The notes beneath the pieces were generated by a model. It saw nothing but the letters and a program-made list of their open reading frames with translations. It was not told the DNA's origin and made no database searches. Positions 46,497 to 59,536 of a stretch of 64,000 nucleotides of DNA are shown here, in pieces. Position numbers and translations under genes: made by a program. The DNA is taken from contig NHZP01000033.1 in NCBI GenBank assembly GCA_003313425.1, positions 1 to 64,000 on the forward strand, read 5' to 3'. Origin of the DNA: Pseudopyrenochaeta lycopersici (Eukaryota; Ascomycota; Dothideomycetes; Pleosporales; Pseudopyrenochaetaceae). Each line of letters begins with the position of its first letter. Positions within the stretch are counted from its first letter, which is position 1.

Positions 46497-47157
46497 GACT
46501 GCACTCTCGGCACAGGACAGCTACCACGCGAAGAAAGGGGTCTAGATGGTGAGGCTAATATACAGAGATGGAGAAGAAAAGCCCATTAGCGTTCAATGGG
46601 CGGCGCTGCAGAGGGATGGGGGGAAGAGGGACTGCTGCACCACCTCTCTCCAAAACTTTTTTGCGCCGCCGGGATCAACCGCTAATGCTTGCCCACCATC
46701 CTTCCGAGGCCGCATGGGTCGCTCGGAACGAACGGCCCTCCAGAGCTCCCTCCCGCTGACAGCCTGCTGGACAGCCTTACTCTGAAGCTCTGTTGCTCAG
46801 TTCCTCCTCCTCCTCCTCCTCCTCCTCCTCCTCCTCCTCCTCCGCTGCCGCCGCCGCTCTCCCCACCATGGCCGCTGGCCTCGTCGCCGCGTCCCTTGGC
46901 CTCAGCTGCCAGCAGCGACGCACTGGCCGCCGCCATCCCTGACCAAGCTACTCGCACCTCACCACCGCCGTAGCAGGGCGGCGGTTGCTCCTCCCCGCGC
47001 ATCGTCCCATCTCCGTGTCCATCTCTCTTGCGCGCATGTCTGTCTCTCATTTCCGTCTTGTTTGTCTCCCACTCCCTTGCCCTCGCCAGTCCGTCTCTCG
47101 CTTGATACGTCGTGTCCCACGCGACACCCGACCCCGCGTGGCGCCACAACAGCTATA
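46497..47157. promoter_or_regulatory. Divergent promoter, CLU1 and P-loop ATPase genes
   Basis: About 660 bp between start codons, pyrimidine-rich on the plus strand, containing the (TCC)14 repeat. Two genes of mitochondrial function share it, so co-regulation is possible. No factor site was identified. Confidence 0.55.
46802..46843. repeat. (TCC)14 microsatellite
   Basis: Fourteen uninterrupted TCC units followed by a GCTGCCGCCGCCGC run, in the CLU1/ATPase divergent promoter. CT-rich tracts are common near fungal transcription starts. Confidence 0.95.
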
Positions 47158-49001
47158 ATGCTAATGCTACGACCCGTCTTGAGGACACCCATTGCGCGTG
47201 CCCATGTCGCGTTCCAGCACCAACGCACACACGCCTTCTTGCGTCCCCTTCGGCCGGCTGGTCCGGCGCCGGAAGCGACCAGGGCAGGCCAGCATTCGTG
47301 CGTGCGTGCCCTGAGCGGCCAGAGCGGCCCTCCCACGCCCGGGAATGATACGCCAAATCCAATCGACGATGCCACTGAGCATGCGCAGCAGGAGGACGAG
47401 CGAGAGGCAAAGCGCGCGGCGTGGAGAAGCACCGCCTGGAAAATGTTCGAGGCCGCGGCCACCACAGGCGCCAGCATCTTTATTCTCGGCTGCGTGGGCA
47501 TCGGCTACACCAAGTACTACAAGTGGAATGTCCTCGAGAAGATGGAGAATGCCTTCCGGGAAGGCGACCCCGTCCTGGACCTCGCTGCGACCGGAAAGGA
47601 AGTCCCGAGAGAGCCCACCCGACTGGAGGTTACCAAAGGCACCCAAGACGACGACAGCTACGACCGCTGGATACCACGCGACGAGCAGGAGAAGATAGAC
47701 AAGATCGTCTGGGGCGAGACGAAGGGACGCTACCATCTTCTCCTTGGCGAAAAGGGCACCGGGAAGACGTCCATGTTGATTGACGCAATGTCCAAGATCA
47801 ACGGCGAAGGCTGTTCCATGATGGAGGCGCATGCAGATCTGGAAGTCTTCCGTGTCCGGCTCGGGAGATGTTTGGACTTTGAATACCATGAAGACAATAT
47901 CGGATCGCTCTTCTCCATCAGGGGACCTCGCGACGCTGGCGCCATTCTGGATATTGAGCGCGCCTTCAACAAGCTGGAAAAGGTGGCATTGAGGCGGCGA
48001 GCCACGGTTGGGAGGCCGCTCATTCTAATCATCAACTCGGCGCATCTGATCCGTGATGACGAAGACGGTCGTGATCTGCTCGAACTGATCCAGCAACGCG
48101 CAGAACAATGGGCAGCCTCCAATCTCGCAACCATCATCATCAATTCGGACAAATACTGGGTCTTTGAGCGACTGAAGCAGTATGCCACACGAATGGAAGT
48201 GCATCAGATTAAAGATTTGTGCAAAGACCGTGCAATGCAGGCTCTGCGCAACTACCGCATGAAGTACTACGGCGAGAAGACTCAGGATTCCATTCTGGAG
48301 GAAGTGTATGACAAGATAGGAGGTCGCCTTACCTTTCTCAACCGAGTCGCCAAGTCTGAAGACATGATTGCCAAGTGCGATCACATCTGCGAGATGGAGA
48401 AGATCTGGTTTTTGAACAACTGCGCCATCCTCGGCGAGGAGATGGACGACGATGTCATGGACCAGCAAAAGTATGCGGTACGTCAAACCAATCACTCCTC
48501 TCGCCGGCATCCTTTGTCGCTGACCCAGTCTAGTCCACCGCTATGGTTCTCGCAAACGCCCTCTACAAGCGCTCTCTGGACATGGAGCAGACCTACGATG
48601 CAAAAGAAGGCCACATTCTCCCCCAGTTTCCACTCCATCGCGCCAGGTTCATCATGACACGTTCCGACTTTATCCGAAAGCACCATGATCTCTCCATGTT
48701 CTCTATCGACTCGCACGCCATGGTCCGCGCAGACTCGGTCCCAATGCAGCGTGCTTTTAACGAGATTTGCTCTGAACCTGGCTTTGAGGAGTTCCTGGAG
48801 GCCACTCTGGACCGTATCAGCGCTATCGAATCTCTTGGCCGTACAAAGGAACTTACATTCAAAGATCTCTGGGAAGGCGGAAAATACAGAATTACGACGA
48901 GGAACAAGAAGGGTGAAATTGAGGGAGCCGTGGAAATGGAGACAGTAGAGGGAAAAAAGGATAATGACGATGCTGATGATGACGAAAAGGGCGATGATTG
49001 A
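47158..49001 (+). CDS. Mitochondrial P-loop (AAA-type) ATPase, fungal family
   Basis: Two exons (47158-48477 and 48534-49001; 56-bp intron with CTGAC branch) give 595 residues. The start ATG at 47158 opens a basic, Arg-rich presequence; a second ATG follows two codons on. One membrane helix lies at about 102-118, and the ATPase domain follows. Walker A is G-E-K-G-T-G-K-T (about 197-204). The expected Walker B strand reads L-I-L-I-I-N-S-A-H (about 288-296) with no acidic residue at its end. The last 30 residues are acidic. The layout indicates an inner-membrane protein with a soluble ATPase. The family is widespread in filamentous fungi as far as I recall, but its role is unknown to me. The gene is divergent from CLU1. 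Confidence 0.85.
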
Positions 49002-52000
49002 GCCAGTAAACAGTTCGGCGCACACTGGAGAAGGTACTCAGCATTTTCCTTTGACTCCGTCATGGTGCAATACTGTCAAAGGATGGTGTCCAACATACTG
49101 GATCCAGGCGCTCAACATCATTACGAAGTGTCAACTGGTTGAATTTTAAGACTTGAAGTGTACGATATGATGTTCCTTGGGCGGCTCTTCAAAACTGTAC
49201 GGCGCCGGTGTCCTGTGGAAGCTGGATATACCCTTTCTGTACTCTCCTATGTATTCATTTGTATCCATCTCGGTCCATTTCACATATTGTAAATTATGCA
49301 TCGTCCAAGGACTTTGTTTGCAGTACGGCGTGCGACTAGCCTTTCTTTTTGGTTTCCCTCGTGTATCACCTGAAAGAAGGAAAAGTGCCCACTTGGTTGA
49401 ACAGGCATATGTATTACCCATCGCAAGAAGATGGCGACCAAGCATTTAACGAGACAAGCTCAAAAAAAACTTGCTATCGCAGAGATGAAAGGCCGTGCTG
49501 CATCGTACCAGTATAAAATGGGTACACTATATCCCAACGCCTTGTTGCTTCTGCGGAGACGACGCGAATGGTGTAAAACTCCTTTGTTTGCCTCTGTGCT
49601 TCCAAGCTGATTTTCAATTATCGTCAAAAAACTAAGATGACCAGGGAAGTTGGATTGTACTCACCAGGCTAATTCATACAGTTAAATGACCTCCGAGCTT
49701 CCCTTTTTCTTCCTTTTTAGCAACTTCACGTTCCTTGGACAGTTTCGAAATTCGCATCAACAAAAAACACCGTTGTACCATTTGGACACCACGTACAGAC
49801 TTCCTTTGACATTCGAAAGCATCGAGACTATACTCTGCTGAAACGCTAAAAATTATCTCCTGTTTGATACCTTTTCATTGGCCCATCTAGTTTGCTGCAC
49901 GAAGCAATTCACGTTCTGTTTGGAACAGGCCGCAATGGGAATGAAGTTGATTTACCTTTAAGCTTTGTCTCAGACAAACGGAGACTTTCAAGAACAATGA
50001 CTCCCTTTTCAAGTTTAAATCGATCTGTACAGGAGAACTGAATTGCTTGCCATTGTTTCAACCCCTCTTAGAGTTTCGACTGCAGAATATAGCGCGTCAT
50101 TCTGTCCCAAGCGGGATAGACGTTCATGACGATCCCGAAAGGTAGGAACTCAAACACTGACGGAAAGGTGCAACTACCATGGGGGATCTTGCGGAGTCGT
50201 AGAAGGGCCAGAGCAAAAATAGAGACTCCAACTATTCTCCACAACTTGGCATGCATAATCTGACCTGAGAGAACGCGCGAAGAGCAACGGATATTGAGGT
50301 TGAAGGCGCTTAAGCCCTCTTCCCCAAAGACTGTCTATCTTTATCTATAACGATCTGAACTCAGCCGAAAGATTGAAAAAATGATCGAATACCATCAAAA
50401 ATATTTCTAATGTAGTAATCGTTATTGAGTATGGTTATACGTGCGTGTCCACTTGCTGATTGTCGTGTCCACCGGTTCTATAAACTCTGGTGTTAATTGC
50501 CATGGGCCCACCTCAGCTTCGCAGAAAATATACCGCTGGTCTTGCCTCCAAGATCCCGGTCGGACGAAGATTGAGTAGACTGATGTGTTGTTGTACAAAC
50601 GCGTACGCCCGGCTAGTGGAATCCTGTTGTCAGGCTCACCGAATGGCCAGGGGCAGATCCTTTACCTCAGCTTACACAAAACAAACCCGCGCATTTCTGT
50701 CTTGCCCATTGTCAATTCCCTCCTGTGGTGCCGGACTCCGGGCTATATCTCATGCCAAACGCTCTACACGAATGCGTGGGCCACTCTTCCTATCTGGTCG
50801 CAAATGCGTCTGACAAAACCCATCGTGAGACCATCACCGTCAATCCTACGGAAGCGATAAGCATTGCTCGTTGGTTCTCACGGTGCATATGTGTAGTAAG
50901 CGGAGTCATTGCAACGTAAGAATGTCATCCTGGTGTGATGCAGTCACACGGTCTCACAAGGCTGAGAAGTGGCGGCAGATTCCGAGTATTGGCAACGCAT
51001 CATGGTCTGTTCATAGGCCACACTTCTTCCTCGAATCCGAATTCCTGGGACGCAAAACGTAAGCGCATGTATGTGGTAGCTGTGACGAGATGCAGTAAGC
51101 TGCAAGTGAAGTATAGTGGGCTGAGCTCTGCATACGGGGCAGTCAAACAGCTGCCGATGCCAGGACTAGGGTGCGGACGCGCAAGTTGAGTAGTCACAAC
51201 AGGACGATAGGCTTCCGGAACGCGACTCCTATTTTCGCGCTAAGGAAATAAAGTCCTCAATTGGAACTGGCTTGAAAGGTGGCTGCCGTTGGCGCACACT
51301 TACTGGGGCGTCGGAGGAACCTTAACATGCATCCCGCGTATCGATAACGCCAATCTGTTTATCAACCAATCCATCCAAAAGTATGTTGTTTGGAGCCAAG
51401 GCGACGCTGTTTATGGTAGGACGATTGATACACAAGTCACATAGACGTAGCGTTCTCAACAGCTGCAGTCTGACTTGGAATTCCCTGTGAAACTCTCTTC
51501 GGACTGCGACATAGAATAAGGTTTGAGAAGGACGGCCACTCAGGCAGTTGGCGTTCGAGATGAGTGATCCCAGGAAACACTTCTGCGACCTCTTGTTCGC
51601 CGACTAAGCACTAGTATTCGTCGAATTGCCATCAGCCTGCGTGGGTACCAACAGCGCCAAAGCGCAAGGAGATCCTGCACAAAGCCTTTCTTGGCGAGCC
51701 TCGCAACGGGCATACAGGGAGCACCTGAAATGCAGTAAACCGATCCTATTACCAGGAACCAAGCAAGCAAGCATCTATGGTATGACAGACGATCGAAGTG
51801 CGACAAACTCTCTGGAAAGATGCGAAAAAGTTCGCCAGAACCACATGAGTTGCTTTAGCGCACTGGTAACCACTTTGTTCAGCCTGAAGCAAGGCTGCTA
51901 GTCAGCGGCGATAGCCATTTACTCCCGGAAGCTGCTGGAGTTGGGCGCTGGTGTACAGCGATCGTCAGGGACAAAGCCGAGGTTACGTTGGAGTGAAGTC

Positions 52001-55000
52001 ACACCGGGCTGATCGCTATCAAATCGAGCCCGCGGACCACTCACACAAAACCCTAAGCAAGCAGGATTGTTTTTCGATGAGCTTGTATGACGAGTGAAAA
52101 CGGCAATCCTCTCGAGGGTTGGTCTGCTTCGAGAAGACTGTGCTGCTTCTAGGACATTTTCTAGCAGGGCTTGCGTGAAACGTTGCAACATGCGACGTTC
52201 ACGAGCCGTATTTCCTAATACAGGACAGCTCCACCGGCTAATGCTGTCGTACCGGCAGCGTAGTGCCCCAGTCGGCCCTGTCAATTTGATGACCGGTCCG
52301 AAGGTGTGCTCATGATTCAAGAAACTCTCCTTTGAACAATATGGCATGGTGCCTTTTGGCTCGGAGTCAGTTCCGCTGGTGAGCTGCGGCTTGCGGCTTG
52401 CGGCTTCTTTTCCAGTAGCCCGGCGAAACTCCACAGCCAAATTCCACGTGTCGGCAGGGTTACCTTTGCAGGCGGTGATCCTTTCGAGAAAACTATCCCT
52501 GCTCTTCGCTTCCATCGGAGTGGACAGCCGCTGAAGGTTGCAGTAGCGCACCCAATGCGGTCAGCAACAGTCTTTGCCAGAATCCACTCTCCGACTCCCC
52601 GCAAGCCAAAATTCACGATCGCAATTTCGTAAAAAGTTTTCTATGGAGAAAGCCGTCGAGTGTCTGTCGCGTTTGGGCGCAGCGCAGAACAACGGTTGTA
52701 GATGACAGCGGTGTTGCTGGTAGTGTGTTGCTATGGGAGCGGGAGGCCAGGTATGAATATGCCTCATTTTGCGGGAAGTTTTGGTGCGCCGCCTTGGGCT
52801 GTCACTCTTCAGGCCGTCAGTCTATGAGTAGATGAGCCCTGGACTGCTTCCGCGAGACGCAGCCTGAATAGCTTCAGCCACTTTTTGCAGCTGCCATAGT
52901 CCTGCGTTGGGCATTGGGGCAATCAGCCCAAATGCTGGAGCCGTCAGTGCTCTTTGAGCAATGTGCGCAAACATCACGCCGGCTCATTCGAGTGAGCAAA
53001 CGAATGTCGCGTGGCTCTCGGGTCGTCACTGGCTTGCCTGCAGAGGCTGGCGATATAACGATGGGATGCCTGCAAGAATATACGCATGTCTCAGTACGAG
53101 TTTCTTCCTCCACCCCCTTGTCAATACCGACCGGCAAGGGGTGGATTTATCGGCAAGGGTTTGGATCGGGCCAATGGGCGTTGCAGTTTGGATGCGAATT
53201 ATATTATTGGTAGTGGCATCAAGGCGTGCATTTTGGCAGATTGTGAAGGGCCAGCACTGGCTGGCAGTTCGGAGCATCTCCTGAAGAAGGGGTAAATGGC
53301 GTGGCCGGGTTTCCGTGCCAAAAGCAACTTGTCGTGCGCGATGCGGCTTGCGAGCAAGAGAGTCAAAACTGATAAACGCAGAGACAGGTTTAAATTTTGG
53401 ACAGAGCACAGTCGATTGTGCGTGAGACGTGTCCAGGTAACGATCCCAGTAGGTGCAGCAGAGTGGCCGGCGAACGAATGTGCGCGGCAGCCTGCAGGGC
53501 ATCCGTGTGGTTGGAGCGCGGAAGGCTTGCAGCGATCCGATGGCAGAGAAAATGCGACATGTCTGAAGTAGACGCGGCCAAATTTCGCGCAAGCGGGCGA
53601 TGGGACACAGTCCCGGCGACGTATTTCAGACGTCGAAGGCACAGTGGTTGCAACCGTGTCGCGGTTGTGAAGGGGCAGGCAGCGAGTGACATGCCCGACA
53701 CGCCAGGACAGCCAATGCCGCTTCCACGCTCTTTTCCAGAACAACAATATAGCCAGGCGAGATTCTGATGGCGCCGAGGGCTCCACCCACGGAGGCGGCC
53801 AATGCCCTCATTACGGTAGCGAGCGGTGCTGCGTGTCGTGCAATTGCTGCCATTATTCAGAGGGGCGGGTGTTGCCTGGAGGGCTGTTTACACGGGATAG
53901 TCGTCGCTGCCCTTGATCACGGAGCAGAGGGCGCGAGAGGCAGGCGTAACCCGTCTGCCGGCAACGAGCCCACGTGGAGCAAGACAGGCCGACGGGCACG
54001 CAGCCAGGAGTGGCAGTCGCGATAGAGCCACAAAAGCAATGCACTGCATGTCCACACGCCCGCATGCCAGTGTGCAAGCATACTACCAGCATATCAGCAT
54101 GCCAAAAAATGCTCCCAGCAACCTGGGCGACGGATGGACTGGATGGAGCACGGCTGCCGTGGTGTTGATTCAGTAGAGGCAAGTGGGCCCATCGGGGAAG
54201 GAGTCCCGCGGCTGGTGAGGCGTCTCTAACCTTCTGGCATTGCTTCTGGCGCGGAGCCAACAGGCGCGGCACGGCGAGTCGATGCCAGTCAAAGCAGCGA
54301 GCAGCACGGCAGGGCGCTGGAAGGTGTCGCGCTGACGCTGTCTCATCTAAGCGTGTCTCATGGCTGGGCTGCTGCAGCGCGGCAGCATGTCGCCAGGCCA
54401 TTGCAATGACTCTTGCTGGAGCTGCGACGAGCTGGAGGCACCACCATTGCTCGCCGCAGCGACTGGCGACGGCTGTCCACCACGCCTCGCAGGCCAACAT
54501 CCCAGCGACGGCCGTTGGTTTGGCCCTGTGCTAGCGCTGCAGGTACGGCTCTTTAGCGTGTAGCCCGGCAGGGGGGTAACCTTTCTCGTGGATTCAGCTG
54601 CGCAGATCACCCCGGCTCCCTGTCTGTCGCCGCACACAATTTCTGCCAGAAGCAGGCCCGGTTTGGTCGACAGGGAGCTAGTTGAAACAGCCCCGAAAGA
54701 CCCGTCGCTCCCGGCACGTCATGTAGTCTGCGCTTTGAGCACAGTCGCTCATTTAATTGCAGGCCAAGCTCGTTGGCAAGTCAGTACAGGCCCCCTTATT
54801 CTAGTTATATTCAGCCCGGCGCCCTCTCGGAATTTCTTGCTTTCATCTTCACTCCCTTTGAGCTTTTGACTCATTCCTCTCTCTCCCAGCGAACTGCAAG
54901 CCAGCCCGCTGGAACACGACGCTATTTAATCAACCCCGCCTTGTATCGCGGCTGCTCTCCGTATCGCCTTGACCTGGACGCTCGTCGGCCACCACACTCG

Positions 55001-56465
55001 TTCCCGTAGTAACTTTTCTTTTGGCCCTTTTTGCACACGCCGCTTGCTCGGCTGTCGTTGACACCCTGTATTCAATTATTTGTGAGTAGATTCGTTGCCC
55101 TCGCTCTGAACAGCCGGGATATTGATGTGGAACCATTCACTAATCTATAAAAAGCGGACGACACATTCACCAACAACATGATACTCAGAGAATCAGAGTC
55201 CAACAACATGGGGCGCGGTGCTTACGACACAACTGGTACACCAAAGCCGCCGCCGCCGCCGCCGAAATAAAAATGCAATTCCCTCTCGATGGACTGTCTC
55301 CTTTTCTGCGCTAGCTCTCCTCAACCAACTTGTCTTGCTGCAGCCACTACTAGAGTGCGACATTCATCTGTTGTTCCGTTGAGAGCAGAGGGATGACATG
55401 TAGCCCGTCGTAAGTGAAAAGCCACACTTTACCTTGCATGAAAATCCTGACTAACCAATATCTTACTGCAGCCCTACGCCTGTCTCTCATCACACACTCG
55501 CTTTCAAAGGCATAGTCCGTCTCTTTTATTGGCGCCTCTCCTTCACACACCCACCTTCGGGATTACGCCTTTTTAATAATCAGCGACCACTACGCTTCGT
55601 CCAGCCGCCTAATACCCCTTTCGTTTACCGGTCTCCGTCTAGCGTTATCGAGCGACTCTCACAATCCCTGTATCCCCCTTGCGTCCCACGTTCAGCGACA
55701 TCATCTCCTTACGGCAAAAGTTTTTTTCCCACTCGGCGTTTATAGACTAGGATGGGCCCAGGCATAGATACCAAAAACGGACTTTCTTCATTTCTTTTTG
55801 GGCAACAACATATCTGGTTAGATTTCCACTGTCGCCTTCACTGGCATACAGGCATGGATCCTTTGTATTATAGCACGGCGGGCTGGCTGAATCAACCAGG
55901 TTCACGACCAGCACTGACGATTTGCATTCATCGGACGGCCATCTATGAACGGCATAGATGGGCCGCCATACCGTGGCTTTTGGACTAGACAGAGTGCCTG
56001 GGTTTCGAATGGGTGTCGCGACACAGCTGGCAGTATAGACTAATTGCAATTGAAACTTTTATTCTTGCAACAATGACCACTTTCACCTTTTGCTTTGATC
56101 TGTGTCGTAACCGGTGTCATCCTCAATGGTTCCCTTGCCGTCACACAGGTGGCGCCGCCGATCTCCGCTTCGGAGAGATCGAAAAGTCCTGGGCGTCGAA
56201 ATGCTGGTACCGATCCGTTTCGAGGCGGTACTGGAGGGCCGGCCCTTGGCTGTACTACAGGTAAAGGCTCCACAAGACGTTGCCGCCGCTCGAAATGGAA
56301 GCCGGGAAGCTTGGCGGAGTGGAGACAAGGCGACTACCAAACTGCAACCTCATCACAGCTCCAGTGCCAACCAAAACGCCTGCGCAGCCACCCGCACTAC
56401 CACCACCGACATCACAACCCACTTTCGCTACTGCTTCCTCAACGCAATAAGTCACAGCTACCACC
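49002..56465. other. 7.5-kb gene-poor region
   Basis: No protein family was recognised. 49,002-51,900 has balanced composition and short frames only. 51,900-54,600 is GC-richer with many overlapping frames on both strands (for example minus 52551-51919 and 54500-53853), whose Cys/Arg/Trp-rich content looks like chance translation. 54,640-56,465 is pyrimidine-rich and is probably the promoter and leader of the ARPC5 gene. A (GCC)n run lies at 55,246-55,264. TGTGAGTAGATT near 55,081 could be a leader-intron donor. Confidence 0.5.
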
Positions 56466-57525
56466 ATGGCTAACATCAACTGGCGGACGATAAACATCGA
56501 CGCCTTGGACCCGGACAGCCCCGCCAACTTTGACCTTAGCTCCCTCACCCCCGCCGTTACGCCCGTCTCGACCGCGGATGTACAGAACACTTCACAGCAA
56601 ATACGGCAGCTTCTGCGAGGCGGTGACAATGAGGGCGCCCTCCAAGGTGCCTTGGAGACGCCGCCATATGGCGCTGACGATAAGGGCAAGGTATGTGGTG
56701 GCTTGCTCCCTCGAAACCACCTTCAGCAACACCACTGTGTTTTTGCTTTGTAGCAAATGGGCCGCTATTGTCAATTGACTCTCCGTATTTGTCCCGTCGT
56801 AGTCACATTTACAACCGTGACTCTGGTCTTGGGCTACCGACAACCGGGGCGAACTCTCCCACATTACACAATCACATTGAAAGGGAGACAAGGCTGACAA
56901 GTTTCACTGCTACATAGGAAACCCACCTTGCAACAGTAATCGAGATCCTACAATCTATACGGCAGTCAGATATGTCACCGATACTGAGCCGGATATACAG
57001 TGCGCCAGGTGGTACAGAGGCACTGGACGTACTGATGAAGTACATGTACGTTGCACTTCTCTTTGCATCTTCCCACACCGCAAACATCTTGACCGCCTTC
57101 CTCCAATGCCTTCCAACATATCGTTGTCTTCGTGTGTCCCTGTTGACGACTCAACAACACGAGCATTAAACGCATCACTAACGCTCGTCATCGTACAGCT
57201 ATAAAGGCATGGCACAGGCGTCTCCCGCCAATGCCACGCGCAATATCACTCCCCAGGCAACCGGTTTCTCACAAATCCACTCGCGCGGTGGAGGCGAGGG
57301 CGGTGGCCAGGCCATGAGCGTATTGCTCAGCTGGCACGAAAAGGTATGACCCACACTCCTTTCCTGTCGTCACTCTGTGCTTTTCGCAGCCCAAATGACT
57401 ACTCTGCACCAGCCACAGCACACTCGTCAATCCCGATCGCTTGTACTAATAGGGTTACAGCTTGTTGAGATAGCTGGCCCAGGCTCCATTGTTAGAGTCA
57501 TGACAGATCGACGCACTGTTTGAAT
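56466..57525 (+). CDS. ARC15: Arp2/3 complex subunit 5 (ARPC5, p16-Arc)
   Basis: Four exons encode 186 residues: 56466-56690, 56918-57045, 57199-57343 and 57463-57525. The introns are 227, 153 and 119 bp, longer than most in this window. The start is in an excellent context (CCACCATGG). The protein opens with N-W-R-T-I-N-I-D-A-L-D-P, carries L-D-V-L-M-K-Y-I-Y-K-G-M-A across the second junction, and ends G-S-I-V-R-V-M-T-D-R-R-T-V, all characteristic of ARPC5. It is the smallest subunit of the seven-protein complex that nucleates branched actin filaments, needed for endocytic patches and hyphal growth. Phases agree at all junctions (0, 2, 0). The Gly-rich stretch R-G-G-G-E-G-G-G precedes the final conserved helix. 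Confidence 0.94.
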
Positions 57526-59536
57526 AGATAGTCACGATTGCGACCACTCGGATGATCCCCCGAATAGCGAAGTGAGTAGATCAGGTTATTAGTTCCGTGA
57601 CCGAAACAATTGTCCACCGAAACTAGGGCGCAGCTGGCCCCAAAAGCAATTCACGATTGAAACCACATCCTCTGTGGCCAACCTGCCTAACTTGTGCATT
57701 TGCAACTACGCACAGCATTATTACTGCTATTTTCTGAGCCAAGGCCCGAGACGGAGAAATTGAAACTTTAACAATCCTCATCTACCTTTAATTCTTCCAC
57801 TGCGCCGCAAACCATGTCCATGCAATTTTCCAGAACGAAGCGCACTGACATCCCCTTTTTGCCGGGCCTTCAGAATCCTTCTTCAGCCTTATAACAGCAA
57901 CGATATTCCTTCCACACAGATCCCATTTCCCAGCCACTTATTTCGGGGCCACGGAGTCACTGCAAACGCTGACTCAATTGCGCTAACTTTAGGTTTGTTA
58001 AAGCGGCAAGCTTGTTGACGCGGCATAGCTTCCACGCAGCACACTAGCGGCCATGTCCGTGGCCGAATGGGGAAACTTCTCATGTTTCGACCGCTAACTT
58101 ATTCTTGAGAAACTTTCGAGAGCGTTGAGAGATGAAACGCGCTAATCTTCGAAGACTACGTCAAACTTGACAGGTGAAGTGAGACGACGGACATCCTGCG
58201 ACGTATTGTGTCCCTTTTGTCGTGGCAGGCTAAATACAAACAGGCCTTACCCTTACCGCGCAGGTTGTTCACAGCAGCAGATGCAAGGATTATCAGGCCT
58301 GTTTCTTGTTTGATGCTCGAACACCATTCTAGAAGGACGTCATTCATGTGCAAGCTCTGACGAGCCAATTCCCCGGAATTGCACCTTTGCCCAAAGTGTT
58401 GCGACGCCGCCTATCTCATACCAGTCCTGAATGCTATGCTCGTGATTACAGAGCACTTTCATCACATGGTCCATGATAATGACCGACCGAAACCATGGCC
58501 GGGCACCGTCATCAAGCATGATGAATGAAGGACGGCCTTCTCACATGACTTCCATGCAATGCGCAACGCATGGATCCTCAACGTCAGGACCGACAGCTCG
58601 GATTGACAACGTGGAAATGACATGCAGGCGTCAACACATTATCCGTATATCGTCTGCGTTCCTGCCTTGACACCGAGCCACACTCCAACGCATCATCTCC
58701 CTCACATCAGCATTTCGTTCGTTAGACCACGTATCTCCCAAAATTACTTTCTGTTCCGGCTTTATTACCTCGGCCTTCACATCTTCCCTCCGCGTCCCGT
58801 TGCGCCACCTTGGCGATGCTGCAAGCACATGTAAGATCACATGAGCTCGGACATTGAATCCCACATGCAAAACGGTATCTGAACCAGCATGTGAACGATC
58901 GTCCCTGCCTTCTCCGCCAACATCGCACTTTTTGCTAATTTTCCTAATGGAGTAGATTGGAGGATTTTTGGTTTTCTCCTGTATACGCTAATGCCGGCCC
59001 ATTTTCCCTCCCCCGCGCGGCTGTGTGGGGGATGTAAGTTGATCGGTCTTATCCTCGATTGTGGCGCACGGGAATTGCATTGGGGGCGCAAGCGAATACT
59101 GTCGCGCCTCCATGACTATGAGTGGCTGTAGCTGATGATCGGATCCGTTAGTGTAGTTGTTGGTGTATGTGATCACTTCCAGTCCATCCCGTGCTTTTGC
59201 TTTTCGTTATCAGCACTAGTGTTTAGTCTCACATTCACTATGATATCAGGGACAGAAAATCTCGGACACAAGGATACAGCAATCCACTGAGTGGGGAGAG
59301 GAATAGACAAGAAGATTCTGTTCTTGAGGCAACCTGGTGGTGCCAATCCTCGAGGGCAAAGTACGCATTGACACTCCCAGCGCAGGGCCTGCTACAGTTA
59401 TGATTAAGAATGCATACGAATATACGCTCTTATGAAAAGATGGTCGCTTCGTTGCAGAATGGTCGGTCTCAAATCAAGACCAGTAGTGAATCATGATGCG
59501 TGACCACAAGAATGGTACACACTGTGCCGTCAGGCA
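57526..59536. other. Intergenic; no gene seen
   Basis: Mixed composition with short frames only. It separates the convergent ARPC5 and four-helix membrane-protein genes, so it should contain two 3' UTRs. A 2-kb convergent spacer is long for this locus, and a small RNA gene cannot be excluded. Confidence 0.45.

Noticed and set aside
51919..52551. 210-codon minus-strand frame in the gene-poor region
   Set aside because: The composition is rich in Cys, Arg, Ser and Pro without any recognised motif, and overlapping frames exist on the other strand.
53853..54500. 215-codon minus-strand frame in the gene-poor region
   Set aside because: Cys/Trp/His/Arg-rich chance translation of GC-rich DNA; no splice partners or family features.
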